From Meconema thalassinum (Eukaryota > Arthropoda > Insecta > Orthoptera > Tettigoniidae), in contig OX336395.1 in assembly GCA_946902985.2 (NCBI GenBank), positions 16,656,708 through 16,720,707 of the forward strand: a DNA stretch of 64,000 bases, read 5' to 3'. The notes under the pieces were generated by a model. That model was not told the DNA's origin, did no database searches, and worked only from the letters and a program-made list of their open reading frames with translations. Below, piece after piece: positions 48,774 to 59,900 of this stretch. A program made the translations under genes and the position numbers. Numbering within the stretch: the stretch's first letter is position 1; the number at the start of each line of letters is the position of its first letter.

Positions 48774-49430
48774 CTAGCAGGTACCCGCGGCTTCGCCCGC
48801 GATCAAGACAATGGAGACGATGCATTATTGCTGATAATTGGTATATTCTATTACAGCAATCGCGGCTATAGGTGTGTCCATTCTAATTCTGAATATTCTG
48901 ATACATACAGTATATTGATATGATCAGCAAAGTGGGAATTTTATAGAGTTGTGAAGGTCTGCAGGGTTCGATGTTACAATATGTTAACACATTTTAAAAT
49001 TACTTTTTTGGTTTTGACATCTTCTGCTGAGACATAACGATTTTGTTGTCCGGAAGCTCGCGAGCACGCCACATACAGTTGGCCATGGGAAAAAATGGTT
49101 TTGTCTAAATGTACACGTGCTACTGTTACGTGTGTGTCATTGCGTTTTGTTAAATAAATTGCGAATATTGTTTGAAGAGGGAACTGCACTCTTGCACACT
49201 GGAATGGCAAATCTATCGGAATATGGGGAATTAAAAGTAATCTTTTCTTAAGCTATTCTGGATGTAATTTGGCCACACTAATTGATGATTTGAACGCAAA
49301 CATATCCCTATTAATAGACCTATAGTTAAATATCGCTCACCTTGGCCGCTGATGTACATTATGCAGTCTCTTCCAGTGTTCCATCCCAGAGATTGAAATT
49401 CTCCAACGACCCTTTTGCCCCACATGCCTC
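48774..49430 (-). mobile_element. Helitron 3' part
   Basis: Read on the minus strand, the copy ends GGGTACCTGCTAG followed by T. This is a CTAG terminus (48777-48774) with a GC-rich hairpin, CGCGG-GCGAAG-CCGCG, a few bases upstream, as Helitrons have. Helitrons insert between A and T, and the next base is T. About 200-450 bp upstream lies a Pif1-type helicase remnant in the same orientation. The 5' end was not found. Confidence 0.7.
48974..49240 (-). pseudogene. Helitron helicase C-terminal remnant
   Basis: The minus-strand translation contains LIPHIPIDLPFQCARVQFPL, then a decayed motif (IFAIYLTKRNDTH, where Pif1-family helicases have AFAMTINKxQGQT), and TIFSHGQLYVACSRA, the conserved motif VI region. 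This is the last part of a Helitron Rep-helicase, which unwinds DNA during rolling-circle transposition. The Walker motifs and Rep domain are missing, so the copy is a fragment. A cellular Pif1 gene is unlikely given the Helitron-type end downstream. Confidence 0.75.
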
Positions 49431-49465
49431 TCTAAGTAATTAAAATTCCTGATTGTTGTTGTTTG

Positions 49466-51010
49466 AGTCTTCAGTTTTTTTTACTGGTTTGATGCAGCCC
49501 TCCATGTCTCCCTCTCCTGAGCTAATCGTTTCATTTCTACATAGCTACCACACCCTACATCCGAGGCAATCTGTTTAACCCTGGTTTACCCCTACAGTTC
49601 TAGTCCGCGACCCTCCCATCCATAACTACTGTCGACCAAACTATCATGTGTACTCGAGTTTGAAGTTTGTTTGTGAAGTAACCGATAGACCTATATAAAA
49701 TCCAATAACATCATCATTTTCGTCGTTCTATTTTACGTTAGATCATATAGGTTCGGAATTTTTAATTTATATTTTAATATTTTTTATCACAGTTGGAACA
49801 CAAGAAGTGCCCGTTTTTATGCGATTTTCAACAATGCGTCACATTTAAGAATTATTATCTCACAAACCCGTCATCAGATCGAATCCAAATTTTAACACAA
49901 TATACATTGGAATGTTGTATAACAGGTTTATTAATTTTAAAATTTTGTGTGGCCAAGAAACAAAGTTGTTATCATTTTTGTAAGGTAACTTTTCCTCAGC
50001 TCGGGATGGTTTGAAAATGTAGTTCTTGATCGCGTTGTAATCCTTATACATCAAAACGGTATGCTGTATGATTGTGAAATACGTAAATTAATTCACTTAT
50101 TTTATATCGGTTTGTATTTGTACGGAGAATTAAGACATGGTTCACCAGTTAGCCGCTCCGGTGAAAGCAGTACATCATTGCCAAGATGGGCTACATCACG
50201 CGTCATGGCGTGTCTCGCTCGGAAGTGATGGGCTCCATATCAGCAACGATGTACAGCATTTCCCGGAGCGGCTAGCTGGTGAACCATGATTTAATTCTCC
50301 GTACAAATACAAACCGATATAAAATAAGTGAATTAATTTACCTATTTCACAGTCATACAGCATAACTTTTTGATGTATAAGGATTACAACGCAACCAAGA
50401 ACTACATTTTCCAACGACCCCGAGCCGAGAAAGAGTTACCTTACAAAAATGATAACAACATTCGTTCTTGAACATACAAAATTTTGAAATTAATAAACCA
50501 GTTATACAACATTCCAATGTATATTGTGTTAAAATTTGGATTCGATATGATGACGGGTTTTTGAGATAATAATTCTTAAATGTGACGCATGGTTGAAACA
50601 CGCTTAAAAACGGGCACTTTTTGTGTTTCAACAGCGATAAAAAATATTAAAATATAAATTAAAAACTCCAAACCTACATGAACTAACGTAAAATCGAACG
50701 ACAAAAATGATGATGTAATTGGATTTTACGAAGGTCTATTGGTTACTTCACAAACAACCTTCAAACTCGAGTGCACACAATAATTTGGTCGACAGTAAGC
50801 TTGCTATTCCTGGGTGTCATAATATGTGTACTACCCTCCTATCTCTTCTCTTCATTAGCAGTCGCCAGGAACATCTCTCCTCTCCCACTCGTCTTAATAC
50901 CTCTTCATTTGTTACCCTATCTACCCATCTGATCATCATTCTCCTGTATCACCACATTTCAAAAGCTTCAATTCTCCTCTTTTCTGCTGCACCATTAGTC
51001 CATTAGTACA
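49466..51010 (-). mobile_element. LINE 3'-terminal fragment, split by fold-back element B
   Basis: The minus strand of 49466-49628 and 50798-51010 aligns with the 3' end of the LINE at 60578-61095: shared pieces include GAGTCTTCAGT, ACTGGTTTGATGCAG, CACCCTACATCCGAGGCAAT and AGCTTGCTATTCCTGGGTGT. Only the C-terminal coding part and tail remain. The interruption at 49629-50795 is a separate element, so this LINE fragment gives the empty target for it. Confidence 0.8.
49629..50795. mobile_element. Fold-back element B, 1167 bp, TA target
   Basis: The element is a near-complete palindrome: arms 49629 to about 50185 and about 50215 to 50795 are inverted copies, with a very short centre. The ends CTGTCGACC/GGTCGACAG are flanked by TA (49627-49628, 50796-50797). 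Flanking LINE sequence joins exactly when the element and one TA are removed, judged against the uninterrupted relative at 60905-60930. Each arm can be read as an ORF beginning M(E/K)HKKCPFL and containing NYYLxNPSS, but this is probably non-coding. TA targeting suggests mobilisation by a Tc1/mariner-type transposase encoded elsewhere. Confidence 0.85.
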
Positions 51011-51429
51011 ACTCAGCAACTTTTCTAGGTTTAAGCCGTCCCTTGTGCGGGGATTCAATGGCCGTGAAAGACAAAATACCAACTTTATTGAAATAAGTTT
51101 GCCCAATTCCTCAGTAAGAGTAATTAAGAAACAATAATAACTAACGTGACAGCCGGTAGAATACGACACATTCGACTGTGAATATACGTTGCAGATCATG
51201 GTTAAAAACGTAAAAGAGCAGATCAAAATTGGCAAACAAAAATATTCAGATAACAAAAAACAAATTTATAAAGAAAATGAAAGCATACCGTGCAAAATAG
51301 AAAGTATCTTAACATTGTAAATTTGAGTAAACTTCTGAAAGCTCGCTCACAACAACCAGTCGAAAGAGTATAAAATTAGACTCAAAATCACGATCGTATC
51401 CGAGCCCCAAAAGCAACCTCTATAAATAA
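51011..51429. other. Spacer
   Basis: AT-rich non-coding sequence between the LINE tail and the tandem array. Nothing recognised. Confidence 0.3.
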
Positions 51430-53310
51430 AATATATCTCATTTTACGCGTATCAATGCGAGGAGCAACGTTCGTGGCTAGAAGTGGGAACCGAACCCAGC
51501 GTTTTAAGGCCCTAAAACGAACGGTTTTCGAGATATTGCCAGAAAACTATCCCCGGTCTGCGATATTTCAGCTGTTGCCATAGTAACGTTGATCTGTTTC
51601 TCAGAGGGAACACAGTTATTTGGGAATATCTCCGAAACCGTTCATTTCAGGAACATAAAAGTGTGTTTCGGGGTCCCTACAGGACCTCCGAGTATTGTTT
51701 CTCGTATCTGGTGCTTAAAATGAGCTAAATCCGAACTTTGTACCGACTGTCCTTGCTCAGTGCCAAAGGGCCAAAAAAAAGTCACTTACAAATTGAATTT
51801 TCAAAAACCGTTTCTTAGTGGGCCTCTACATACTCGGATCAACCAACATGCAAAATTTCAGATTTCTAGGTCTAGTGGTTTGAGCCCTGCGTCGATGAGT
51901 CAATTTTGGATTGTCAATGCCAAAGGGCCGAAAAAAGTCACTTACAAATTGAATTTTCAAAAAACGTTTCTTAGTGAGCCTTTACATACTCGGATCAACC
52001 AACATGCAAAATTTCAGCTTTCTAGGTCTAGTGGTTTGAGCCCTGCGGTGATGAGTCAATTTTGGATTATATATAAGAGATGAGACTCTCCAAGTCGATT
52101 TGCTCGTAGAAATATGGATTATAGCTCTTTTTGCGCGTATCAATGTGAGGAGCAATGTTCGTGGTTTCCACTTCTAAGAAGTGGGAACCGAACCCAGCGT
52201 TTTAAGGCCCTAAAACGAACGGTTTTCGAGATATTGCCAGAAAACTATCCCCGGTCTGCGATATTTCAGCGGTTGCCATAGTAACGTTGATCTGTTTCTC
52301 AGAGGGAACACAGTTATTTGGGAATATCTCCGAAACCGTTCATTTATTGGGCCTTTACATACTCGGATCAACCAACATGCAAAATTTCAGCTTTCTAGGT
52401 CTAGTGGTTTGAGCCCTGCGTCGATGAGTCAATTTTGGATTGTCAATGCCAAAGGGCCGAATAAAGTCACTTACAAATTGAATTTTCAAAAACCGTTTCT
52501 TAGTGAGCCTTTACATACTCGGATCAACCAACATGCAAAATTTCAGCTTTCTAGGTCTAGTGGTATGAGCCCTGCGGTGATGAGTCAGTTTTGGATTATA
52601 TATAAGAGATGAGACTTTCCAAGTCGATTTGCTCGTAGAAATATGGATTATAGCTCTTTTTGCGCGTATCAATGTGAGGAGCAACGTTCGTGGTTTCCAC
52701 TTCAATGAAGTGGGAACCGAACCCAGCGTTTTAAGGCCCTAAAACGAACGGTTTTCGAGATATTGCCAGAAAACTATCCCCGGTCTGCGATATTTCAGCG
52801 GTTGCCATAGTAACGTTGATCTGTTTCTCAGAGGGAACAGTTATTTGGGAATATCTCCGAAACCGTTCATTTTAGGAACTTAAAAAGTGTGTTTCGGGGT
52901 CCCTACAGGACCTCCGAGTATTGTTTCTCGTATCTGGTGGCTTAAAATGAGCTAAATCCGAACTTTGTACCGACTATTCTTGCTCAGTGCCAAAGGGCCG
53001 AAAAAAGTCACTTACAAATTGAATTTTCAAAAACCGTTTCTTAGTGGGCCTCTACATACTCGGATCAACCAACATGCAAAATTTCAGCTTTCTAGGTCTA
53101 GTGGTTTGAGCCCTGCGTCGATGAGTCAATTTTGGATTGTCAATGCCAAAGGGCCGAAAAAAGTCACTTACAAATTGAATTTTCAAAAACCGTTTCTTAG
53201 TGAGCCTTTACATACTCGGATCAACCAACATGCAAAATTTCAGCTTTCTAGGTCTAGTGGTTTGAGCCCTGCGGTGATGAGTCAGTTTTGGATTATATAT
53301 AAGAGATTAT
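51430..53310 (+). repeat. Large nested tandem repeat, three units of about 0.53-0.70 kb
   Basis: Three units share CGTATCAATG(C/T)GAGGAGCAA, GAAGTGGGAACCGAACCCAG, CGTTTTAAGGCCCTAAAACG and GGAATATCTCCGAAACCGTT. They end in GGATTATATATAAGAGAT at 52081, 52612 and 53307. Within each, a roughly 153-bp sub-repeat (CCAAAGGGCCGAAAAAAGTC ... GATGAGTCAATTTTGGATT) occurs about twice. The middle unit lacks about 160 bp. ORFs across the sub-repeats are by-products. The TATATAAGAGAT end looks like a mobile-element 3' tail. Confidence 0.9.
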
Positions 53311-53494
53311 TGTCCTTATAGTTGATATCTTATTCAGTTTATATTCACGTGTGAAACAGATCCGTATATATAGTAGGGTTTTGTATTGTAAAAGTAATTT
53401 ATTTGGAGAACTGCTGATCTGAGATCAGACTGCTCATTGTGAACGAGTCACAGGGTGACTATTAAGTGCATCCATTCTATATTTATTTTGAATA
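53311..53494. other. Spacer
   Basis: Short AT-rich interval, nothing recognised. Confidence 0.3.
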
Positions 53495-53605
53495 TGACGT
53501 TGGTTGGTTGGTTGGTTCCTTAGTTTAGGGGCTGCGACAACGCGGTCATGTAGCCCCGTGTACTTTGGGTGTGTGTAGAATCTGTCTGATAACCGGTGTT
53601 AATTG
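53495..53605 (-). repeat. SINE tail copy, minus strand
   Basis: On the minus strand it reads TTATCAGACAGATTCTACAC, ACACCCAAAGTACACGGGGC and TACATGACCGCGTTGTCGCA, then GCCCCTAAACTAAGG and (AACC)n. It matches the tail of the SINE at 55118-55201, in opposite orientation. The (AACC)n end replaces the tail seen there. Confidence 0.75.
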
Positions 53606-53829
53606 TGATGACTGTATTAGTGTGTGTATCTGTTTCATGCAACGTAATTCTTATCCATACTGCATTTTAAGGGTAGAAAGTTTATCTACCAGCTTATATA
53701 ATAATAATTTCATTTTTATTCAATTTATTGGTGATAGGGAACATTATATGTCTGTAAAATTTTAGTAAATAAACCTCAGGCACTATTTGGTTTGCTTGTT
53801 CATATTTTTTTTATAGAAACTGATCATCT

Positions 53830-54110
53830 TTTTATTTCGCAATCGACGTGCGATAATACTGCCAGTTAGTTACTAGAACTCACTTAGTCTCAACTTCACC
53901 GTTCACGCTCGAGATTCGAGATTCTCATACTACCATTTTGTTATGGATATTGATTTGCAAGTAAATGTGTAACTGATTAGTAGTGTGATTGCATGACTGT
54001 ATGCGTCAAGGGTTTCCTAGTCATTCACCCAGTAGGGAAGTGTTGATGTATCTGGCTGAGTATCGACGTCCTTACAATCCTTTTCCATAGCGGATATAAG
54101 TGGCTAATGT
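53830..54110 (+). repeat. Dispersed repeat block, copy 2
   Basis: This is the partner of 34449-34790, with ordered matches such as GGGTTTCCTAGTCATT and TACAATCCTTTTCCAT. It directly precedes the tandem array. Confidence 0.5.
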
Positions 54111-56025
54111 GAGTATGTGTTACAAAATTTAGTAGAGATCAGATGATTAAGTTGGTCGTAATTTGATTTCAGCCTTTTACGTTTCCGTCAAGATGGAGGT
54201 GATATAAAACATGACACTGGAGTGCCCTTTGCTAGCGCTACCTCTGTACCAAATTTCGTTCAATTTGATTTCACCGTGTTTGAATTGATAGGGGGAATAG
54301 ATTTGCACACATACATGGCCTCCATCTGAAACTATTGGGCTGCTGACCTTTTAGTTTAGCCAAAAGACGCTCGCCATATGAATATATGTTGTTGAAAAAT
54401 TTGGTAGAGATCGGATGATTAGGTTAGTCGTAATTTGATTCAAGCTTTGAACATTTGGGTGGCCGCCATTACGTTTCCACCAAGATGGCGGCAATATAAA
54501 ACATGACACTGAGGTGCTCGGTGCTAGTGCTACCTATGTACCAAGTGTAGTTCAATTCGGTTTCACCGTGTTTGAATTGATAGGGGGAATCTATTTGCGC
54601 ACATACATGGCCACCATCTACAAACTATTGGGCTGATGATCTTGTCAAAATATGCTTCCCAAATAATGGTATAGGCGGCTTCGGTGATGTAGTTGGTAGC
54701 ATGCTAAGTTTCTATGCCCAAGATCGCGGGTTCAAATCCGGCCGACGTGCTTTTTAAGTGCTTTCAAAATCCCTCAGAATGCCTTTCTTCGGAGGGGAAG
54801 TAAAGCCGGCGGTCCCATGTCATAGAGTTAAGGCATGTTAAAGAACCTTCCACTAATTACACCTGTGTGAAGCTAAATTGTATAGGTTATGAATGTGAAC
54901 AACGCTCTTAGGTTCCTACGTTCGTTGCTAAGAGCAGTGGCGTCTGGTAGCTAAGTTCTGAACTGTAATCGTTGACGGAGGCGTTTGGCGGCTAAAGTAG
55001 GAACTATTTGAAACATGGGAAGTCTGCAGACCTTACTTGAATTAAAAATTATAAATTAGTGTGTGCTATCTGTTATTTAATTCAATTAAGGACTGCAGAC
55101 TTGATGTGTGTACAATTATCACCAGTTATCAGACAGATTCTACACACACCCAAAGTACACGGGGCTACATGACCGCGTTGTCAGAGCCCCTATACTTCAG
55201 AACCATAATGGTATGTTGTTGCAAAATTCGGTAGAGATCAGATTATTAGATAGGTCATAATTTGATTTATGCTTCTATCATTTAGGTGGCCGCCATTACG
55301 TTTTCGTCAAGATGGCGGCGAAATAAACATGACACTGAGGTGCCCTTTGCAAGTGCTACCCCTGTACTACATTTTGTTCAATTCGGTTTCACCGTGTTTG
55401 AATAGATAGGGGGAATCGATTTGCGCACATACATGGCCGCTATCCGCAAATTATTGGGTTGATGACCTTGTAGTTTAGTCAAAAGACACTTGCCGTAAAA
55501 AGAGTTTTCATACATAATGGTATAATGTTGCAAAATTTGGTGGAGATCAGATTATTAGGTTGGTCATAATTTGATTTATGCTTTTAACATTTGGGTTGCC
55601 GCCATTACGTTTTCGTCAAGTTGGCGGCGATATAAAACATGACGCTAAAGTGTCCTATGCTAGTGCCACTTCTGCACCCAGTTTCGCTCAATTCGGCTTC
55701 ACCGTGTTTGAATTGATAGGGAGAATCTATTTGCACACATACATGTCCGCCATCTGCAAACTATTGGGCTGATGACATTGTAGTTTAGTCAAAAGACACT
55801 TGCCGTAAAGACATACGTTGTTGCAGCATTTGGTAGAGATCGGATGATTAGGTAAGTCGTAATTTGATTTAAGCTTAGGACATTTGGGAGGCCGCCATTA
55901 CGTTTTCGTCAAGATGATGGCGATATAAAACATGACACTGAGGTGCTTTTAGCTAGTTCTACCTCTGTACCAAATTTTGTTCAATTCGGTTTCACGTCGT
56001 TAGAATTGATAGGGGGGGGGGGGAC
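54110..56025 (+). repeat. Tandem array of about 290-bp units, five copies
   Basis: Each unit contains GGTAGAGATCGGATGATTAG, TCGTAATTTGATT, CATTTGGGTGGCCGCCATTA, CGTTTTCGTCAAGATGGCGG, AAACATGACACTGAGGTGC, TTCACCGTGTTTGAATTGAT and ATTTGCGCACATACATGGCC. Units start near 54110, 54390, 55210, 55510 and 55810. A SINE interrupts the second unit. The last unit ends in a G run and a CA-rich microsatellite. Every unit carries GCCGCCAT and AAGATGGCGGC-like words in opposite orientation. Confidence 0.88.
54674..55192 (+). mobile_element. tRNA-derived SINE with target duplication
   Basis: ATAATGGTAT flanks the insertion on both sides (left about 54664-54673, right about 55206-55215). The head (54676-54750) has a tRNA-like A box (GATGTAGTTGGTAGCATG) and B box (GGTTCAAATCC) at the expected spacing, as in polymerase III SINEs. 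The middle is of unknown origin. The tail TACATGACCGCGTTGTCAGA is the dispersed tail also found near 2388 and 53515. A complete copy would be about 0.53 kb, long for a SINE. Confidence 0.75.
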
Positions 56026-56121
56026 GCACATTCAGAGTACACACACTCATACACACACAAGTTTTGGTCCTGAGTAGATCTCATAAGTCTACTTTCATTT
56101 TTTGCAAAAATCGAAAGTAGG
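56026..56121 (+). repeat. Element tail with microsatellite
   Basis: CACACTCATACACACACAAG is followed by TTGGTCCTGAGTAGATCTCA and TAAGTCTACTTTCATTTTTT. A related order ends the array at 62470-62560 (GTGATCTCATAAGCCTATTT). Both arrays thus seem to belong to one kind of mobile element. Confidence 0.55.
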
Positions 56122-56372
56122 CTAATAAAGACAGCCATGAAGCCATTCTACAGTGTTGCCATATTAACAATTAATATTGTATCTTTAGTTGGTCAACTTA
56201 AAATAAAGACAGCCTTGAAGCCATTCTTCAGTGTTGCCACATTAACAATTAATATTTTGTCTTTCAGTCGGTCAACATAAGAATCATTCCAATTACCGTA
56301 AAATGGAAAAGAGACTGAACTAAATTACAAAGGATTAAGATTTATAAACATTATTGAGGACTATTGAAGAAG

Positions 56373-56414
56373 GGATGACATGTTTTAGTTCGTCAAGCGA
56401 GCATCATCAGATCC
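56373..56414 (-). ncRNA. Degenerate hammerhead-ribozyme-like motif in C2
   Basis: On the minus strand: GGAT, CTGATGA, stem II GCTCG-cttga-CGAAC (one mispair), TAAAAC in place of GAAAC, ATGTC and ATCC. Stem I (GGAT/ATCC) is intact and the cleavage triplet GTC is kept. The loss of G in GAAA and one extra base make activity doubtful. Both copies fit a common ancestor with GCTCG/CGAGC and GAAAC, an almost canonical hammerhead. Confidence 0.55.
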
Positions 56415-56599
56415 AAATAAACGAGACAAATACCTCTACAAAACACCAACAAACCTGCAGTGTCTGCCCTCTGAAAACAAAATACAAGAAAACCCGTTAG
56501 GAAACGTAGTGAGTGTGGTAACTATTACTGAAACATATTAAGGCATTAATCTGAAATAAAAACAATTCATTTTAATGTCGCAAAACTTAGATATGACTA

Positions 56600-56700
56600 T
56601 ACCATCAACAAATATAGTATTGTTCCCCCAAACTAATCTATCTTCGTAGATTATAGATTCTCGCCGCTATGGATTAGCCCTTATGGTGCCGATATATATC
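56600..56700 (-). repeat. Single 101-bp unit in C2
   Basis: One copy of the unit that forms the C1 array. On the plus strand it reads AATCTATCTTCGTAGATTAT, CTCGCCGCTATGGATTAGCC and CTTATGGTGCCGATAT, including the TAATCTA/TAGATTA hairpin. It is not tandemly repeated here. Confidence 0.85.
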
Positions 56701-56993
56701 GGTCGAGGGAGCATCTGATAAAAATGCCACTGGCCGATCCATGTTTTTTTTGTTTTCGTTTTATTTGCAGACACACAGCGATTTAACTAGTGTAACGAAG
56801 ACAACGCGGGAACCATTCCTTCTCAGATGATCTCGATAAGTTTAAGTTCCATGAATAACTGCATTTATAAGAGGTATTCATTGAACATGCTGCAGTGCGT
56901 TGTCTTCTGAAGTATATGAGCTTATTAATATACGTGGTGATAAATATGGCTAGGTCCTTCAGCGAAGGGGCAATAAATACGGTTTTGGTGCTA

Positions 56994-59900
56994 ATAGCCC
57001 AGTCAAATTAGATTTTTTCGAGGAATTAATTTACAGAAAGCTGGAAGTCATTTTAATGCCTTCGTTTGGTCCTAAATGCATGTAGGCTAATCCGAGTTTG
57101 CACCATCCCAAGAGGTGTGCATAACTTTTGGAACCCAAATAACGTTGAAAATGTTTCCTCTTTTTTCAGGTTTTTGCTTGTAGCTCGAAAACGGTACATC
57201 GGACGGTAAATATTAATCAGTTCCATATTAAAGAAGGCTAAAATCTGCGCCGAATGAACATCTGATCCTTCAAATTCGGTTCACTCGTATAGCCAATATC
57301 GATGGTTCAAAACTGGAAAAACTTCTCATTTATGTGCAAACTTACATTTTGCGACGTTCCAAGACCACATATCTTTGAAACAGATTCTCCTGTTGAAAAC
57401 CCCATAGAATAAAAGTTGTAGAGCTGTAGATAATAACATTTCACGTTATATAGACAATTTTGCTAAGCCCTTTTAAGTTCAAATGACTAGTTAACTAAAT
57501 TAATTACAGCATTAAAAATATATAATGAAATTCCGAAAATAGCGAATCTTTCCGAAAAAAGGCATGTTCATGTTATGACATAATGATGAAAGTACGAAAA
57601 TTCAATCTACCTACTCTGATCACTGCTAAGAACATTTCAATTCAAATATCTAAGATATACGCAAATCAGTAAACTAGTTATATAAATGTAAACACTCCGA
57701 GTAGTGATTCGGAGTAGTACGAATGAAAAACATTTTAATTAGAACAAAGTTGTATATTGACATTCTTTAATTAGTAACCATTATTAATAATAGTTAATAC
57801 AGTAATAGGAACATTTAAAATTGACATACATTAATAAAATATGAATAGAAACATAGTATAGAAATCAATAATCATGCAGGAGAAAATAAGGCAGCAATCA
57901 TGCTCGCATTTTCTTAGATGTCGATGGCCCTTCATCTACAAAGCTCTCAAGCTGGGCTGGCATGTCGAGCCGCTGCTCATCGAGATCATCTGCAAAGGGA
58001 CTGTCCTCACCTATTTCTGCTTCTGCGGCGATCAGCATGTGGTACACACCCTTATCCTCGAATGGTGCTGAACTCGAGCAGGACTGGCCGTGGCAGTTGA
58101 GGCAAATTGTTGAACATTATACCAACTTTCCGGCTGCTGCAACTCCCTTCTTACATCCGCAGGACCCTGTGTTGAGGATTTCAGCTGGAGCAAGATCATT
58201 GGTGTTCATGTTGGGGAGCAGGCCATGGTCCGTCCTCTTCCAACCCCAGCTGAGAGGATCCTTTGGTCTATCATACCAGCCTTTGATTTGGTGGTAGACA
58301 CGCAGAATATGTTGGGTGGTCGCTGCGTTTGTTGATGTGAGAGAGGCCTGATTGAAAGTTGGCATTATGAGGGATTTTGAGAATATCTCGTGGCGGATTT
58401 TGTCCAAGGAGGTCTCATTGGCCATAGGTGAATATTGGGCCGCCAGGAATAGTTGACCTGCTGAAATGAGGTCCTCAGGATCAGCATCTGCATGGTGTAA
58501 ATCCTTGACAGCCTCCTGTAAAGCCGTGTTGTTTTGAAGAAGTTTGACACACTTAAACTTCCCTTGGCGATAGAATGCAGAGGTTGTACCACACCCACTG
58601 ATAGCATGTAAGAACAGTAGGTTCTCTTTGACAGCAGACGAGAAGTTGAAGTACCTCGGAGAGTAAAACGAGTTCTGAGAGGTCCACTTTCCAGGTTTCA
58701 TGAGGTAAATGTTAGAATTTGGTGCTTTGACAGTTAATAGGATCAATAGATCGGTGTCCTCTCCGATTATTATGACCGTCGCAAAGTTCTCTGCCACTTG
58801 AATGGCGGTATTGATGATGAGTGTGTATGCATCCTTAAGAGCTTGCCTCACTTCAAGCCCCTGCTGTACTAATTTCTCATGCAGCATGGAGATAAGCCGT
58901 TCTTTATTGCTGTCGTTGGACAAAAATTGTTCTTTCGGCATGGTTGCAGTCATCGTTTCAGTGAACACTACGTTAGAAGAAGAGTGCTTGCTTTTACGGC
59001 GAAGACGCTCAGCTGGTTTTGTGTTCCTTACTGATGCATCATCAGGGTAGTGGCAGGGTTGTAGTATTGCTTAACGTTGTCAACATATTAGTAGAGAATT
59101 GTTGAAAAATTTTCCTTGGATTCCCAAACCACTCGATGTAGAAGGAACCCCCAACAATTACAATGGCACTACCTGCAAGAGCTGGTGGATCAGTAACTGG
59201 TGAAAGTAAATTGTAGAACATAGATTTCTTTGTATTCCGCATTCCTGAGTCATCAAAAATAGAAAGGGGATAAGGAGCTAACTCAAAAAAAAAATGTTTG
59301 AACAGTTCCTCAGTTTTTTAAGAAGTGTTATGCGTCGGAAAAGTGTATCTGGATTTACTGGTATATCTTCGCCGTGAATCCTGACTTTTGTGTTGAATGC
59401 TTTAAGAGGAACTACTCTGGTTTTTTTTCTCGTAGAAACTTGCCATTACTGAAGTCGTTGCCAATAATCTTAGCAATACAATGAATCCCTTTTTCAAACG
59501 CTTCATGGCAGTCAATTTTCACATCGCCAGTTACTCCTGTGCTAATGGACATCACAAATTGTCCAGTTGGGATGGGATAGTGAGATGAAAACCAGTCAAG
59601 AAGGATCGCAACAACTGCATCATACCTCTGTACCTTTAAAAACCTAGTGTAGACGTGCTGCTTTGAAGTACCATACGTCACGCCACAAAAGTCTTCCACT
59701 TCCTTCTGATGAAAAATCAGCCGTTTCGTACATTTCGGTCGAATTGGTATAACAACTTTGTATGAAAGAGCTGATTTTATTTTCACGATTTCAGAGTTCA
59801 ATAGGAGAACTATTCCGAAGATATGTGGTCTTGAAAAGTCGCAAAATGTAAGTTTGCGCCTAAATGAGAAATTTTCCCAGTTTTGAACTTTTGATTTCGG

